The notes below the pieces were generated by a model, which saw nothing but the letters and a program-made list of their open reading frames with translations, did not search any database and was not told the DNA's origin. From Curtobacterium sp. 9128 (lineage in GTDB: Bacteria > Actinomycetota > Actinomycetes > Actinomycetales > Microbacteriaceae), in the NCBI RefSeq assembly GCF_900086645.1, contig NZ_LT576451.1:62001-126000 (forward strand): DNA of 64,000 nucleotides. The letters are read 5' to 3'. Of this stretch, positions 30,853-39,486 are shown piece after piece. The position numbers and the translations under genes are program-made. Each line of letters begins with the position of its first letter. Within the stretch, counting starts at the first letter, position 1.

Positions 30853-32015
30853 GATGGCTGCTCTTCCAGTTGCTCTTCGAGTGCTGTTGTCAGTTCGGTG
30901 TCCGCCTCCGGCAGGCGGATCGTGAAGGTCGAGCCCTTGCCGGGCTGGGACCACACGCGCACGTCGCCGCCGTGGTTGCCGACGACGTGCTTCACGATGG
31001 CGAGTCCGAGGCCGGTGCCCCCTGTTGCCCGCGACCGTGCTGGGTCGACGCGGTAGAACCGCTCGAACACCCGGTCGAGATCGGCCTCCGGGATGCCGAC
31101 GCCCTGGTCGGTCACCGCGATCTCGACGAATCCCTTGCTGCTCCGGACACCGACGCCGACGCGGGTGTTGTCCGGGGAGTACTTGATCGCGTTCGCGATG
31201 AGGTTCGACACCGCGACCTGCAGGAGACCGGGGTCGCCCATCACGCGGAGCTTCGACTTCTTCGCCCGGACCAGCTCGATGTCGCGGGCGCGGGCGACGA
31301 CCTCGTTTGCGTCGATCGAGGCCTGCACGACCTTGTCGATCGACGTCTCCTCGCTCGTGTCCAGCGTGTCGACGGACTGCAGTCTGGACAGCTCGATGAT
31401 GTCCTTCGTGAGGGCACCGAGCCGCTCGGACTCGGTCACGAGCTGCGCGGCGAACTTCTTCACGTGCACCGGGTCGTCGGCCGCGGCGATGAGGGTCTCC
31501 GACAGCAGGCCGATCGCGCCGATCGGGGTCTTCAGCTCGTGCGAGATGTTGGCGACGAAGTCCCGGCGGACCTCGTCGATGCGTCGGGACTCGGTGAGGT
31601 CGTCCGCGGTCACGAGCACGTAGCGGTTCCCGAGCTGGGCGGCCCGGAAGCTGAGGTACCCGACGAGCTCCCCGCGACGGCCACGCGGGAGCTCCATGTC
31701 CTCCGAGCCCATCTCGCCGCTCGAGCGCACGCGGTCGACGAGCGCACGCAGCTCGTCGTGCACGAGCCGGCGCCGCACGACCAGTCCGATCGTCAGTGCC
31801 TGGGGCGACGCGGCCACGACGGTGTTCGACGGGTCGACGACCACGGCCGGGTTGTGCATCGTCGCGATGACCGCTGCGACGCCGTCCGGCAGGGTCCGCT
31901 CGGCGACGTCGGCTGCCCGTGCCGTGCGCTCGGCGGTGATGATGAGTCCGACGACTCCCGCGCCGAAGACCCCGCCGAGGAGCATCGACAGTGGCACGAG
32001 CCACGCGTTGTCCAT
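30849..32015 (-). CDS. senX3: Phosphate sensor kinase SenX3/PhoR
   Basis: 388 residues from the ATG at 32015: two short membrane helices at the N terminus (about 3-25), a PAS-like cytosolic sensor (about 60-140), His159 in NISHELKTP, and an HATPase domain (NLIANAIKYS, DQGVGIP, FERFYR, GGTGLGLAI). The lack of a large outer domain is typical of PhoR/SenX3, which sense through PhoU and the Pst transporter. The start is fixed by TACACT six bases upstream (leaderless). Confidence 0.94.
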   Translation of the reverse strand: MDNAWLVPLSMLLGGVFGAGVVGLIITAERTARAADVAERTLPDGVAAVIATMHNPAVVVDPSNTVVAASPQALTIGLVVRRRLVHDELRALVDRVRSSGEMGSEDMELPRGRRGELVGYLSFRAAQLGNRYVLVTADDLTESRRIDEVRRDFVANISHELKTPIGAIGLLSETLIAAADDPVHVKKFAAQLVTESERLGALTKDIIELSRLQSVDTLDTSEETSIDKVVQASIDANEVVARARDIELVRAKKSKLRVMGDPGLLQVAVSNLIANAIKYSPDNTRVGVGVRSSKGFVEIAVTDQGVGIPEADLDRVFERFYRVDPARSRATGGTGLGLAIVKHVVGNHGGDVRVWSQPGKGSTFTIRLPEADTELTTALEEQLEEQPS

Positions 32016-32021
32016 GCCGTC

Positions 32022-32027
32022 AGTGTA
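32022..32027 (-). promoter_or_regulatory. -10 element TACACT, leaderless senX3 start
   Basis: TACACT, then GACGGC, then ATG of senX3: an exact six-base gap with no ribosome binding site. Confidence 0.7.
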
Positions 32028-32097
32028 GGAGTGGTCACGAGGGGTTCCGGTGCCGTTCACCCGCGTTCGCGGGCCGTCGCCCGGAGGATCGCGAAGC

Positions 32098-32130
32098 GTT
32101 CAGTCGCAGGTCACCGTTCGTTCACCTGGG
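32098..32130 (+). promoter_or_regulatory. PHO box, three 11-bp direct repeats
   Basis: GTTCAGTCGCA, GGTCACCGTTC and GTTCACCTGGG follow one another without gaps. This fits the 11-bp GTTCACC-type direct repeats bound by actinobacterial PhoP/RegX3. It lies 43 bases before phoU and 70 bases from the senX3 promoter; another GTTCACCCGCG stands at 32055. Confidence 0.75.
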
Positions 32131-32172
32131 CACTCGACACTCTCCCGGTACGCATCAGAGAGGCAATCCCCC

Positions 32173-32832
32173 ATGCGCGAAGTGTTCCAGCAGGAGCTCC
32201 AGGACGTCCAGGAGCGTCTGACCGAGATCGCCGGGCTCGTCGAGTCCGCGATCACCCGGGCCACCGAGGCCTTCACCGAGTCGGACGTCGCCCTCGCGGA
32301 AGAGGTCATCGCCGACGACGCGAAGATCGACGAGGCGGCGAACAACCTCGACGAGGTCGCGATCGACATCCTCGCCCGCCAGGCTCCCGTCGCCCGTGAC
32401 CTCCGCGTCGTCGTGACCGCCCTCCGTGTCAGCTCCTCGCTCGAGCGCATGGGCGACATGGCCGAGCACATCGCGCAGCTCGCCCGCCAGCGCTTCCCGG
32501 AGAAGGTCGTCCCGAAGGGCCTGCGCGGCACCTTCAAGAAGATGGGCCAGCACGACGTCGCGATGGCACAGAAGCTCACGCGCCTGCTCGCCACCGAGGA
32601 CATCCAGCTCGCCGAGGAGATCCGCGACGAGGACGACGCCGTCGACGAGCTGCACGCCAGCGTGTTCGACTTCGTGCTCGGCGAGACCTGGAAGGGGGCG
32701 CCGGTCGACACCGTGGACGCGACCCTCGCGTCCCGGTACCACGAGCGCTTCGCGGACCACGCGGTGTCGATCGCGAAGAAGGTGCAGTACCTGGCGACGG
32801 GCGACTGGGCCGGCGCGAACGCCAACGTCTGA
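32173..32832 (+). CDS. phoU: Phosphate signalling protein PhoU
   Basis: 219 residues with two tandem PhoU helical bundles. Conserved E/D-x-x-x-D metal-binding patterns are present (LERMGDMAEHIAQLA in the first and RYHERFADHAVSIA in the second). It links the Pst transporter to the sensor kinase and keeps the phosphate response off when phosphate is plentiful. It is divergent from senX3-regX3, as phoU is from phoR-phoP in Streptomyces. Confidence 0.95.
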   Translation: MREVFQQELQDVQERLTEIAGLVESAITRATEAFTESDVALAEEVIADDAKIDEAANNLDEVAIDILARQAPVARDLRVVVTALRVSSSLERMGDMAEHIAQLARQRFPEKVVPKGLRGTFKKMGQHDVAMAQKLTRLLATEDIQLAEEIRDEDDAVDELHASVFDFVLGETWKGAPVDTVDATLASRYHERFADHAVSIAKKVQYLATGDWAGANANV

Positions 32833-32847
32833 CCGAAGGTTCTCTGC

Positions 32848-32853
32848 CAGGAT
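32848..32853 (+). promoter_or_regulatory. -10 element CAGGAT, leaderless start
   Basis: CAGGAT, CGTGGC, then ATG of the P-loop kinase gene: six-base gap, no ribosome binding site. Confidence 0.5.
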
Positions 32854-32859
32854 CGTGGC

Positions 32860-33399
32860 ATGGCCCAGGTCGCGATCATCGTCAACGGCATGCCCGGTTC
32901 CGGCAAGAGCACGGTCGGCGCCGCCCTCGCCGAGGTGCTCGGCTGCCCCTTCCTCTCGAAGGACCGGATCAAGGAACCGCTGGCGGACATCGCCGGCCCG
33001 ATGATCGCCTCGCGTCCGCTCGGCGCCATCGCGATGACCACGATGTGGGCGATGGCCGGAGCGGTGGAGAACGGGGTCGTCCTCGACGCCGTCTGGCTGC
33101 CGTCCCGTGACCGCGCCTTCCTGGAGGCCGGGCTCGCCTCCGCAGGGTCGCCGCGCGCCGTCGAGGTGTGGTGCGACGTCGACCACGCGACCGCCGTGGA
33201 ACGGCTGACGGACCGGTACGACCCGGGTTCACCCGTGCGTCACGAGGTGCACGGCGACCTGGCGGACATCCTGGCGTTCTGGGACGAGCACGGCCCCACC
33301 GCCGGACCGATCGGCCTCGGACCGGTCGTCCGCGTCGACACCACGGCGCAGTACGACGTCGGCGAGCTCGTGCAGGAGATCGCGTCGCACTTCGTCTGA
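32860..33399 (+). CDS. Small P-loop kinase-like protein
   Basis: 179 residues. Walker A GMPGSGKST at residues 9-17, then a short lid and base-binding region; the size and layout resemble zeta-toxin/adenylylsulfate-kinase-like P-loop kinases (AAA_33 group). The substrate cannot be told. It stands between phoU and a strong palindrome, with its own leaderless -10. Confidence 0.82.
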   Translation: MAQVAIIVNGMPGSGKSTVGAALAEVLGCPFLSKDRIKEPLADIAGPMIASRPLGAIAMTTMWAMAGAVENGVVLDAVWLPSRDRAFLEAGLASAGSPRAVEVWCDVDHATAVERLTDRYDPGSPVRHEVHGDLADILAFWDEHGPTAGPIGLGPVVRVDTTAQYDVGELVQEIASHFV

Positions 33400-33430
33400 G
33401 GCGCGCAGTCGCCCGTCATCCGCGCTCTTC

Positions 33431-33483
33431 CGCGAAAGCGACAGTTCGCCGCGGATCTTCCGCGGCGAACTGTCGCTTTCGCG
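33431..33483. repeat. Family C palindrome (bidirectional terminator)
   Basis: Two perfect 24-base arms (CGCGAAAGCGACAGTTCGCC...) with loop ATCTT, between the convergent kinase and gpmA genes. The word GCGACAGTTC/GAACTGTCGCTTTCGCG recurs at 62315-62366. Confidence 0.85.
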
Positions 33484-33503
33484 ATGGGTGCTGGACTCGC
33501 GTC

Positions 33504-34250
33504 CTACTTCTTGGCGCCCTGCGCGGCGACGGCGGCAGCGCCGGCGGCAGCGGCCTCGGGGTCGAGGTAGCGCGACGGGCCGGTCGGGCGGAAGTCGTCG
33601 TCGAGCTCGTACACGAGCGGGATGCCCGTCGGGATGTTGAGCCCCGCGATGTCGTCGTCCGAGATGCCGTCGAGGTGCTTGACGAGCGCGCGCAGCGAGT
33701 TGCCGTGCGCCGTGACCAACACGGTCTTGCCCGCGCCGAGGTCCTTCGTGATGTCGGACTCCCAGTAGGGCAGCAGCCGGTCGATCACGAGCTTGAGCGA
33801 CTCCGTGCGGGGCAGCGCGTCACCGAGCTCGGCGTAGCGACGGTCGCCGAACTGCGACCACTCGGCGTCGTCGGCGATGGGGGGCGGCGGGACATCGAAC
33901 GAGCGGCGCCACTCCATGAACTGCTGCTCGCCGTACTGCTCGAGCGTCTGGGCCTTGTCCTTGCCCTGCAGGTCGCCGTAGTGGCGCTCGTTGAGACGCC
34001 AGTCGCGCTTGACCGGCAGCCATGCCAGGTCCGCTTCGAGCAGGGCGATGTCGGCGGTCTGGATCGCACGGGTCAGGAGCGAGGTGTACAGGACGTCGGG
34101 GACGATGCCGGACTCGGCGATGAGCTCGCCGGCGCGCTTCGCCTCCCTCTCACCGAGCTCGGAGAGCCGGACGTCGACCCAACCGGTGAACAGGTTCTTC
34201 TGGTTCCAGTCACTGTTGCCGTGACGGAGCAGGACGAGCGTGGAGGTCAT
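33504..34250 (-). CDS. gpmA: 2,3-bisphosphoglycerate-dependent phosphoglycerate mutase
   Basis: 248 residues, full length. Interconverts 3- and 2-phosphoglycerate in glycolysis. The phospho-histidine His10 lies in [12 protein letters not shown]; the second His in [20 protein letters not shown] and ERHYGDLQG are also present. An Ala-rich tail ends the protein. gpm1 also neighbours senX3-regX3 in M. tuberculosis. It is divergent from the methyltransferase gene. Confidence 0.97.
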   Translation of the reverse strand: MTSTLVLLRHGNSDWNQKNLFTGWVDVRLSELGEREAKRAGELIAESGIVPDVLYTSLLTRAIQTADIALLEADLAWLPVKRDWRLNERHYGDLQGKDKAQTLEQYGEQQFMEWRRSFDVPPPPIADDAEWSQFGDRRYAELGDALPRTESLKLVIDRLLPYWESDITKDLGAGKTVLVTAHGNSLRALVKHLDGISDDDIAGLNIPTGIPLVYELDDDFRPTGPSRYLDPEAAAAGAAAVAAQGAKK

Positions 34251-34281
34251 GCTCCGATCCTACCGAGCGCCGTGGCCCCCG

Positions 34282-34287
34282 TACCCT
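34282..34287 (+). promoter_or_regulatory. -10 element TACCCT, leaderless start
   Basis: TACCCT, TGACGC, then ATG of the methyltransferase gene; exact six-base gap. Confidence 0.65.
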
Positions 34288-34293
34288 TGACGC

Positions 34294-35067
34294 ATGCCGA
34301 TCGGGAACGTCACGCGCGGGACGACCGGGTACAACCGGCTCCGCCGCGTCGACCGGTGGATCGCGTCGTTGCCGGCCCTCCGCAAGGCGCCGGACCCGCT
34401 CGTCGCCGACGTCGGGTACGGCGCCAGCCCGACGACGACGCTCGAGCTCCGGGACCGTCTGGCACGCGTCCGCCCGGACGTCGAGGTCACCGGGATCGAG
34501 ATCGAGCCCTCCCGCGTCGCACTGGCGAACGCCGGCACTCGCGACGAGGTGACGTTCCGGCTCGGCGGCTTCGAGACCCCGACACCCGGCGGACGTCGGC
34601 CTGCGGTGATCCGGGCGTTCAACGTGCTCCGGCAGTACGACGAGTCCCAGGTCGTGGAGTCGTGGCGGATCATGCAGGACCGGCTGCAACCGGGCGGCGC
34701 GCTCGTCGAGGGGACCTGCAACGAGGTCGGCCGGGTCGCGTCGTGGGTGACGCTCGACCCACTCGCACCACGGACGTTCACCGTCTCGCTCCGGCTCGCG
34801 GGGCTCGACGTCCCGAGCATCGTGGCGGAGCGGCTGCCGAAGGCCCTCATCCACCGGAACGTCCCCGGGGAGCGCGTGCACGACTTCCTGCGGGACCTCG
34901 ATCTGTCGTGGGCCGTCGCCGCTCCCCTCGGCACGTACGGACCTCGGCAGCGGTGGCTCGCGGCCGTCGTCGGCATGCGCGACCGCGGTTGGCCGGTGCT
35001 GCACGGCACGTCGAGGTGGCGCCTCGGCGAGCTCAGCGTCCCGTGGTCGGCCGTCGCCCCGCGCTGA
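34294..35067 (+). CDS. Class I SAM-dependent methyltransferase-like protein
   Basis: 257 residues. The glycine loop VADVGYGASPTTTLELRDRL and the acidic end of strand 2 (VTGIEIEPSRV) fit a Rossmann-type methyltransferase; RAFNVLRQYDESQV follows at the active-site side. The substrate is unknown. The same type of gene lies near gpm in several actinobacteria. Its stop is 12 bases before the next ATG, yet that gene has its own -10. Confidence 0.85.
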   Translation: MPIGNVTRGTTGYNRLRRVDRWIASLPALRKAPDPLVADVGYGASPTTTLELRDRLARVRPDVEVTGIEIEPSRVALANAGTRDEVTFRLGGFETPTPGGRRPAVIRAFNVLRQYDESQVVESWRIMQDRLQPGGALVEGTCNEVGRVASWVTLDPLAPRTFTVSLRLAGLDVPSIVAERLPKALIHRNVPGERVHDFLRDLDLSWAVAAPLGTYGPRQRWLAAVVGMRDRGWPVLHGTSRWRLGELSVPWSAVAPR

Positions 35068-35073
35068 CAGGAT
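35068..35073 (+). promoter_or_regulatory. -10 element CAGGAT, leaderless start
   Basis: CAGGAT, GGACGC, then ATG of the lipoprotein gene, starting right after the methyltransferase stop. Confidence 0.5.
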
Positions 35074-35079
35074 GGACGC

Positions 35080-35694
35080 ATGAACATGCGCACCACTCAG
35101 CTCTTCGCCGTCGCCGGGCTCGTGATCGGAGCCGTCGCCCTGACGGGGTGCTCCGCCGCTGGGCAGCCGGACGTCCAGCGCCGCTCGGCGTCGGCGAGCC
35201 CGACCCCGACCGTCTCGGCGCCGCCGAGCACCCCCGTCACCGCGGACACACTCCGCGACGACGTGAGCGGGACTGTGGTGCGACCGCTGGCCATCGTGAC
35301 GGACTTCCCCGTCCCCGCCGATGCCCCGGCCGGGGGTGTGAAGCCGGTGCTCGTCGAGATCCGCGTCACCGCCGGTACGAAGTTCTCGAACGACGTCATG
35401 GAGTCCGCGGTGTCGATCACGCGGCGCGACGCGAACCTGGACCTCGTCAGCCTGGGACTCTCGAACCCTGATGACCTGAGCCCCGCGATGTCGAAGGCCG
35501 GGTACACGCCGATCGGCACCGTCCCGAACGGCACCACCGCCACCGGCTGGATCGGCGCCTGGATGAACCCGGACACGACCGACTACGACCTGGTCTACGA
35601 CCGCCCGGCGGGCACGCTGCTCCACGTCGGCGGCTCGGACAACGGCAAGGAGATCGCCGGCAGCCGCTCCATCACGACGCTCACCGTGGGCTGA
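35080..35694 (+). CDS. Putative lipoprotein of unknown function
   Basis: 204 residues. Signal peptide with lipobox VALTGC (Cys24), a Ser/Pro/Thr linker to about residue 50, then a compact domain with a repeated beta character (VKPVLVEIRVTAGTKFSNDVM, GTTATGWIGAWMNPD). Anchored on the outside of the membrane. I do not recognise the family. It ends at a strong palindrome. Confidence 0.82.
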   Translation: MNMRTTQLFAVAGLVIGAVALTGCSAAGQPDVQRRSASASPTPTVSAPPSTPVTADTLRDDVSGTVVRPLAIVTDFPVPADAPAGGVKPVLVEIRVTAGTKFSNDVMESAVSITRRDANLDLVSLGLSNPDDLSPAMSKAGYTPIGTVPNGTTATGWIGAWMNPDTTDYDLVYDRPAGTLLHVGGSDNGKEIAGSRSITTLTVG

Positions 35695-35710
35695 CGACGC
35701 CTCGTCGCAC

Positions 35711-35760
35711 CCGTACACGAACATCGCGCCCGTTCGTGACCGGGCGCGATGTTCGTACGG
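35711..35760. repeat. Family E palindrome (bidirectional terminator)
   Basis: Arms CGAACATCGCGCCCG and CGGGCGCGATGTTCG with loop TTCGTGAC, extended by CCGTA/TACGG across a two-base bulge. It separates the convergent lipoprotein and ygfZ genes. Confidence 0.85.
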
Positions 35761-35785
35761 GGGCGCAACCCGGCCCGACCGGGGC

Positions 35786-36850
35786 CTACGAGCGGCGGAC
35801 GGCGCCGAGGCGGGGCAGGCGCGGGACGTTCGCGGTGGCGCCAGCACCCGGCGGGACGATGGTCTCCTGCGCCGCCGTCACGACCACGTCCTCCGCGCTG
35901 ATCGTCAGCGTCGCGGCGGGGTCCAGGGAGCGCTTGACCACGGCAAGGCCGATCGGCCCGAGCTCGTGGTGCACCGCCGATGCCGCCAACCTGCCGACGA
36001 CGACGCCGTCGAGCGTCACCGGGGTGCCCGACGCCGGCAGTACGGCGTCCGACCCGTCGAGGTGCAGCATCACGACACGGCGCGGCGGGTGTCCGAGGTT
36101 GTGGACCTTCGCGACCGTCTCCTGCCCGCGGTAGCAGCCCTTGGTCAGGTGCACGGCGGACCGGAGCCAGTCGAGCTCGTGCGGGATCGTCCGCTCGTCG
36201 ACATCAGCAAGCGTGGGACGCCACGCGGCGATCCGCAGGGCCTCGAGCGCGAGGAGCCCCGCGACGGGCAGGTCCGACGCGGCCAGGGCGTCGGCGGCCG
36301 TGGTGTCGAGCACGGCGATCCGCAGCGTCCAGTCGGCGCCGGGGTGCCCCTGCTGCTCGGCGTAGCTCCACCCGCCTGGCGTGACCGTGTTCCACGGATC
36401 GACCCACTCGACCGCGGCGTCGGGGACGAGCCCCGGAGCGAACGACCCGACGGTGACGAGGTCCGACGAGACGTCGGCGACCTCCACCCGGAGCATGAAG
36501 CGCATCGACGACAGCCACGCGGCGAGCGGTGCGGCATCGGCCGGCTCGGTGAGGAGCCACGTCGTCGTGCCGTCGTCCACCACGCGGGCGGCGTGCTCGA
36601 CGCGACCGGACTGGTCGAGCACGAGCGTCTCGGTGCTGGTCCCCGGCGCGAGGCCGAGCAGCAGCTGGGACGTGATCGAGTTCAGCCACGACAGACGGTC
36701 CGGACCGGTGACGGTCACGACGCCGAGCCCGAGCTCGACGACGGCGGAACCACGGGCGAGGAGCCGCTGCTCACCGAGCGGGTTGCCGAAGTGCGCGGCC
36801 GGACCGAGGTCGGACGCGACGAACCCCGCGCGGTCGGCGAAGGCGGGCAT
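35786..36850 (-). CDS. ygfZ: YgfZ/GcvT-like folate-binding protein
   Basis: 354 residues. The family motif KGCYRGQE is present (in HLTKGCYRGQETVAKVH), with the aminomethyltransferase-like N-terminal barrel (VTGPDRLSWLNSITSQ). YgfZ helps assemble or repair iron-sulfur enzymes with tetrahydrofolate. The ATG overlaps the stop of the nitrobindin-like gene as ATGA, so both are made together. Confidence 0.93.
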   Translation of the reverse strand: MPAFADRAGFVASDLGPAAHFGNPLGEQRLLARGSAVVELGLGVVTVTGPDRLSWLNSITSQLLLGLAPGTSTETLVLDQSGRVEHAARVVDDGTTTWLLTEPADAAPLAAWLSSMRFMLRVEVADVSSDLVTVGSFAPGLVPDAAVEWVDPWNTVTPGGWSYAEQQGHPGADWTLRIAVLDTTAADALAASDLPVAGLLALEALRIAAWRPTLADVDERTIPHELDWLRSAVHLTKGCYRGQETVAKVHNLGHPPRRVVMLHLDGSDAVLPASGTPVTLDGVVVGRLAASAVHHELGPIGLAVVKRSLDPAATLTISAEDVVVTAAQETIVPPGAGATANVPRLPRLGAVRRS

Positions 36851-37464
36851 CAGTCGACCTTCGCGAGCTGCCCCGAGGCGTGGGAGGTGAGCCCCTGGCC
36901 GAGCGCGGCGATGTCCCACGCCCAGAAGAGCTTGCCCTCGACGAGCCCGTACATGCGGGTGGCCGCGGAGTAGTCCTTCGCGTTGGCCGAGCGCATCACG
37001 GCGTCGGTGGCGAGGTCGATGCGGCCCTTGCGGACCTGCCCGACGTAGAGCTCGTTGACGCCGGTCGGGTGGATGATCGCCGCTTCGATGTCGAAGCCGT
37101 CGTTGGCGTTGCGGAGCGCCTCGACGCTCTGGGTCGTGGTGAACGGCACGTTGCCCTCGCCCATGAGCATCGCGGGGCCGCGGTCGCCCGGCTCGGACGG
37201 ACGGTCGAGCCGCCAGTAGCCCATCTCGGCCGCGAGCGGCGTGTGCTCGTCGTCGAGCAGCCACGTCGTGGACGAGTAGTTGAGGTACGGCAGGCCGTCG
37301 TGGCTGAAGCTCACGCGCTGGCCGAACTCGTACGTCCGGACGTCGGGTTCGTCGGCGTCGGCGGGACCGACGGGGTACTCGACGACACCCGTGCCCTCCC
37401 AGACGCCGACGAGCCAGGACAGGGGGACGAGTTCGGGCGCCAGGCCCTCTGGCAGTTCGATCAA
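36850..37464 (-). CDS. FABP-like/nitrobindin heme-binding protein
   Basis: 204 residues from a TTG (IELPEGLAPELVPLSWLVGVWEGTG). A ten-strand barrel of the nitrobindin/THAP4-like family; the Trp of VGVWEGTG and the C-terminal His region are typical, although I did not confirm the heme-ligand histidine by alignment. The TTG overlaps the stop of a 38-residue gene as TTGA, with AAGGG about eight bases ahead. In-frame sequence further upstream has no good start. It may handle nitric oxide or peroxynitrite, from family knowledge. Confidence 0.87.
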   Translation of the reverse strand: MIELPEGLAPELVPLSWLVGVWEGTGVVEYPVGPADADEPDVRTYEFGQRVSFSHDGLPYLNYSSTTWLLDDEHTPLAAEMGYWRLDRPSEPGDRGPAMLMGEGNVPFTTTQSVEALRNANDGFDIEAAIIHPTGVNELYVGQVRKGRIDLATDAVMRSANAKDYSAATRMYGLVEGKLFWAWDIAALGQGLTSHASGQLAKVD

Positions 37465-37577
37465 CGCTGACCCTTGAACAGCTTCACGACGACGGTCACC
37501 GAGACGAACGCGATCGCGAGCGATGCCAGGCCCAACAGGCCGACGTAGAACAGCTCGAGCGCAAGCAGCGAATCCAT
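37461..37577 (-). CDS. 38-residue single-helix membrane protein
   Basis: 38 residues (MDSLLALELFYVGLLGLASL...VVVKLFKGQR): one transmembrane helix (about 8-30) and a basic end. Its stop overlaps the TTG of the nitrobindin-like gene, and TAGACT stands six bases before its ATG. It is thus the promoter-proximal gene of a three-gene operon with the nitrobindin-like gene and ygfZ. I do not know a function. Confidence 0.78.
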   Translation of the reverse strand: MDSLLALELFYVGLLGLASLAIAFVSVTVVVKLFKGQR

Positions 37578-37583
37578 GCCAGG

Positions 37584-37589
37584 AGTCTA
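37584..37589 (-). promoter_or_regulatory. -10 element TAGACT, leaderless start
   Basis: TAGACT, CCTGGC, then ATG of the 38-residue gene on the minus strand. Confidence 0.68.
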
Positions 37590-37615
37590 CGCGGCCACCA
37601 TCGGAGCGCACCGGG

Positions 37616-37900
37616 TCAACGCGCCAGGAGCACCACCGCGGTGACGAGCACGACGACGAAGGAGCCGGACGACGCGATGCTGATCCGTTCGACCAGGCCG
37701 TCCTTCGTCGCGGTGATGAGCTGCAGCACGAAGCTCACGAGCACGGACGCCACGAAGACGAGCAGCAGCCAGGCGAAGGAGTCCTTCTCGGTGAGGGTCA
37801 GGACGAGCACGGCGCCGACGATCGACAGCAGCCAGACGGGCAGCACGGACGTGAGCTTCAGGCGGCGCTGGTCTGCTGGCTGGACGGGCTCGGTCACCAC
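37616..37900 (-). CDS. Small three-helix membrane protein
   Basis: 94 residues from GTG GTG (either may be used). Three hydrophobic segments: about 18-37, 41-63 and 72-93. Basic linker after the first 15 residues. No family recognised. It is divergent from the glnR-type gene. Confidence 0.75.
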   Translation of the reverse strand: MVTEPVQPADQRRLKLTSVLPVWLLSIVGAVLVLTLTEKDSFAWLLLVFVASVLVSFVLQLITATKDGLVERISIASSGSFVVVLVTAVVLLAR

Positions 37901-37943
37901 CCCATCATTGCAGGCTGCGTCGAGGACGCTTGTCGAGCATCAC

Positions 37944-37949
37944 TAGGAT
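37944..37949 (+). promoter_or_regulatory. -10 element TAGGAT of the glnR-mshD operon
   Basis: TAGGAT 35 bases before the GTG; the leader holds GGAGGT. This promoter is therefore of the leadered kind. Confidence 0.55.
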
Positions 37950-37983
37950 GTCCGCACGACGTCTCATCCGTTCTGGAGGTCCT

Positions 37984-38667
37984 GTGGCACAGCTCCTGGT
38001 ACTCACTTCGGCTGCGCCCGGGGACGTGCTCCCGAGCCTCGGCCTCCTGAGCCACCGGATCCGCCACGTGCCGGCGGAAGCCGCGCAGCTGGTGAACGCC
38101 CCGCAGAGCGACCTGATGTTCGTCGATGCCAGGACCGACCTCGTCAGCGCCAAGGCGCTGTGCAAGATCCTCTCCACCTCCGGCTCGACGACCCCGATCG
38201 TGCTCGTCGTCACCGAGGGCGGCCTCACCGCGGTCAACAGCGAGTGGAACATCGACGACGTCGTGCTCGAGAGCGCCGGCCCGGCAGAGGTCGACGCCCG
38301 CATCCGGCTGAGCGCCGGCCGTGCCGCGAAGAACCAGACCGGCTCGAAGATCCAGGCCTCCGGCGTCGTCATCGACGAGGCGAGCTACTCGGCCAAGGTG
38401 CGCGGCAAGCCGCTCGACCTGACGTTCAAGGAGTTCGAGCTCCTGCGCTTCTTCGCCACGCACCCGTCGCGCGTGTTCACCCGCGAACAGCTCCTCTCCG
38501 AGGTCTGGGGCTACGACTACTTCGGCGGCACCCGCACGGTCGACGTGCACGTTCGACGTCTCCGCGCCAAGCTCGGCGACCTCGAGTCACTCATCGGCAC
38601 CGTCCGGAACGTCGGCTACCGCTTCAACGTCTACGACGACGAGGCCGATCGGCTGATGGGCCAGTAG
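37984..38667 (+). CDS. glnR: GlnR-type atypical response regulator
   Basis: 227 residues from GTG with GGAGGT three bases ahead. The receiver keeps one Asp (MFVDARTD) but lacks the acidic pair near the N terminus (TSAAPGD instead) and the usual Lys, so phosphorylation is unlikely. The winged helix is complete ([40 protein letters not shown]). In mycobacteria Rv0818 (GlnR) precedes mshD in the same way. GlnR controls nitrogen assimilation; no nitrogen genes lie in the window. Confidence 0.88.
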   Translation: MAQLLVLTSAAPGDVLPSLGLLSHRIRHVPAEAAQLVNAPQSDLMFVDARTDLVSAKALCKILSTSGSTTPIVLVVTEGGLTAVNSEWNIDDVVLESAGPAEVDARIRLSAGRAAKNQTGSKIQASGVVIDEASYSAKVRGKPLDLTFKEFELLRFFATHPSRVFTREQLLSEVWGYDYFGGTRTVDVHVRRLRAKLGDLESLIGTVRNVGYRFNVYDDEADRLMGQ

Positions 38668-39461
38668 TGGTGGACCCCGCCCGGTTCACCGTTCCCGGCG
38701 AACCACCGCCGTTCTCCGACCAGACCCTCGTCGACGTGCGCGCGGGGCGCGCGGTCGTGCTGCAGGAACCCGACGGGGTCGCGGTGGTCAGGAACGGCGA
38801 GCTGGAGCTGGTCGTCGGACTGGAGGCCCGTGGCCACGGCGTCGGGACCCGGCTCGTCGAGCAGGCGCTCGCCCTGGGCGGCGGGGCCGCTCCCCGGCTC
38901 GCCTGGGCACACGGCGACAGCCCGGCGGCACGCGCGATCGCGACCCGGTACGGCTGGGCCGCCACCAGGACGCTGCTGCAGCTGCGCGCACCGGTGCCGA
39001 CGTCGGCACCCGACCAGAGCCTCCCGGCCGGGTACTCGCTGGCCGCCTTCCGGACCGGCACCGACGAGGCGGACTGGCTCGCCCTCAACGCCGCGGCCTT
39101 CGCGTCGCACCCGGAGCAGGGCTCGATGACGCTCGAGGACCTGCGGGCGCGGGAAGCCGAGCCGTGGTTCTCGCCGGACGACCTGATCCTGCTGCGCGAC
39201 GCCGACGGGGAACTCGCGGGGTCCTGCTGGCTCAAGGTCGAGGACGGGATCGGCGAGTTCTACGCCGTCGCCGTCCGCCCCGACCTGCAGGGGCAGGGGC
39301 TCGGCGGTGTGCTCATGCGCGCCGGGTCCGCCCGCCTGGCAGGTCGTGACCTGACCGCAGCCGCGCTCTACGTCGAGGGCGACAACGAACCCGCACTCGC
39401 GCTGTACCGGCGGTCCGGGTTCACGCAGCACGCGATCGACGTGCAGTACGCCGCTCCCTGA
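38667..39461 (+). CDS. mshD: Mycothiol acetyltransferase
   Basis: 264 residues from GTG (GTG at 38667 shares its G with the glnR stop; a second GTG follows). Two GNAT domains: a degenerate N-terminal one (about 20-110) and an active C-terminal one with [17 protein letters not shown] and [18 protein letters not shown]. MshD acetylates Cys-GlcN-Ins with acetyl-CoA, the last step of mycothiol synthesis. It is somewhat shorter than the 300 residues usual for the family. The glnR-mshD order matches Rv0818-Rv0819. Confidence 0.88.
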   Translation: MVDPARFTVPGEPPPFSDQTLVDVRAGRAVVLQEPDGVAVVRNGELELVVGLEARGHGVGTRLVEQALALGGGAAPRLAWAHGDSPAARAIATRYGWAATRTLLQLRAPVPTSAPDQSLPAGYSLAAFRTGTDEADWLALNAAAFASHPEQGSMTLEDLRAREAEPWFSPDDLILLRDADGELAGSCWLKVEDGIGEFYAVAVRPDLQGQGLGGVLMRAGSARLAGRDLTAAALYVEGDNEPALALYRRSGFTQHAIDVQYAAP

Positions 39462-39474
39462 AACGTCCGGGTGG

Positions 39475-39480
39475 CAGGAT
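39475..39480 (+). promoter_or_regulatory. -10 element CAGGAT, leaderless ppk start
   Basis: CAGGAT, GTGGGC, then ATG of ppk. The in-frame GTG at 39481 lies in the gap and is not preferred. Confidence 0.5.
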
Positions 39481-39486
39481 GTGGGC

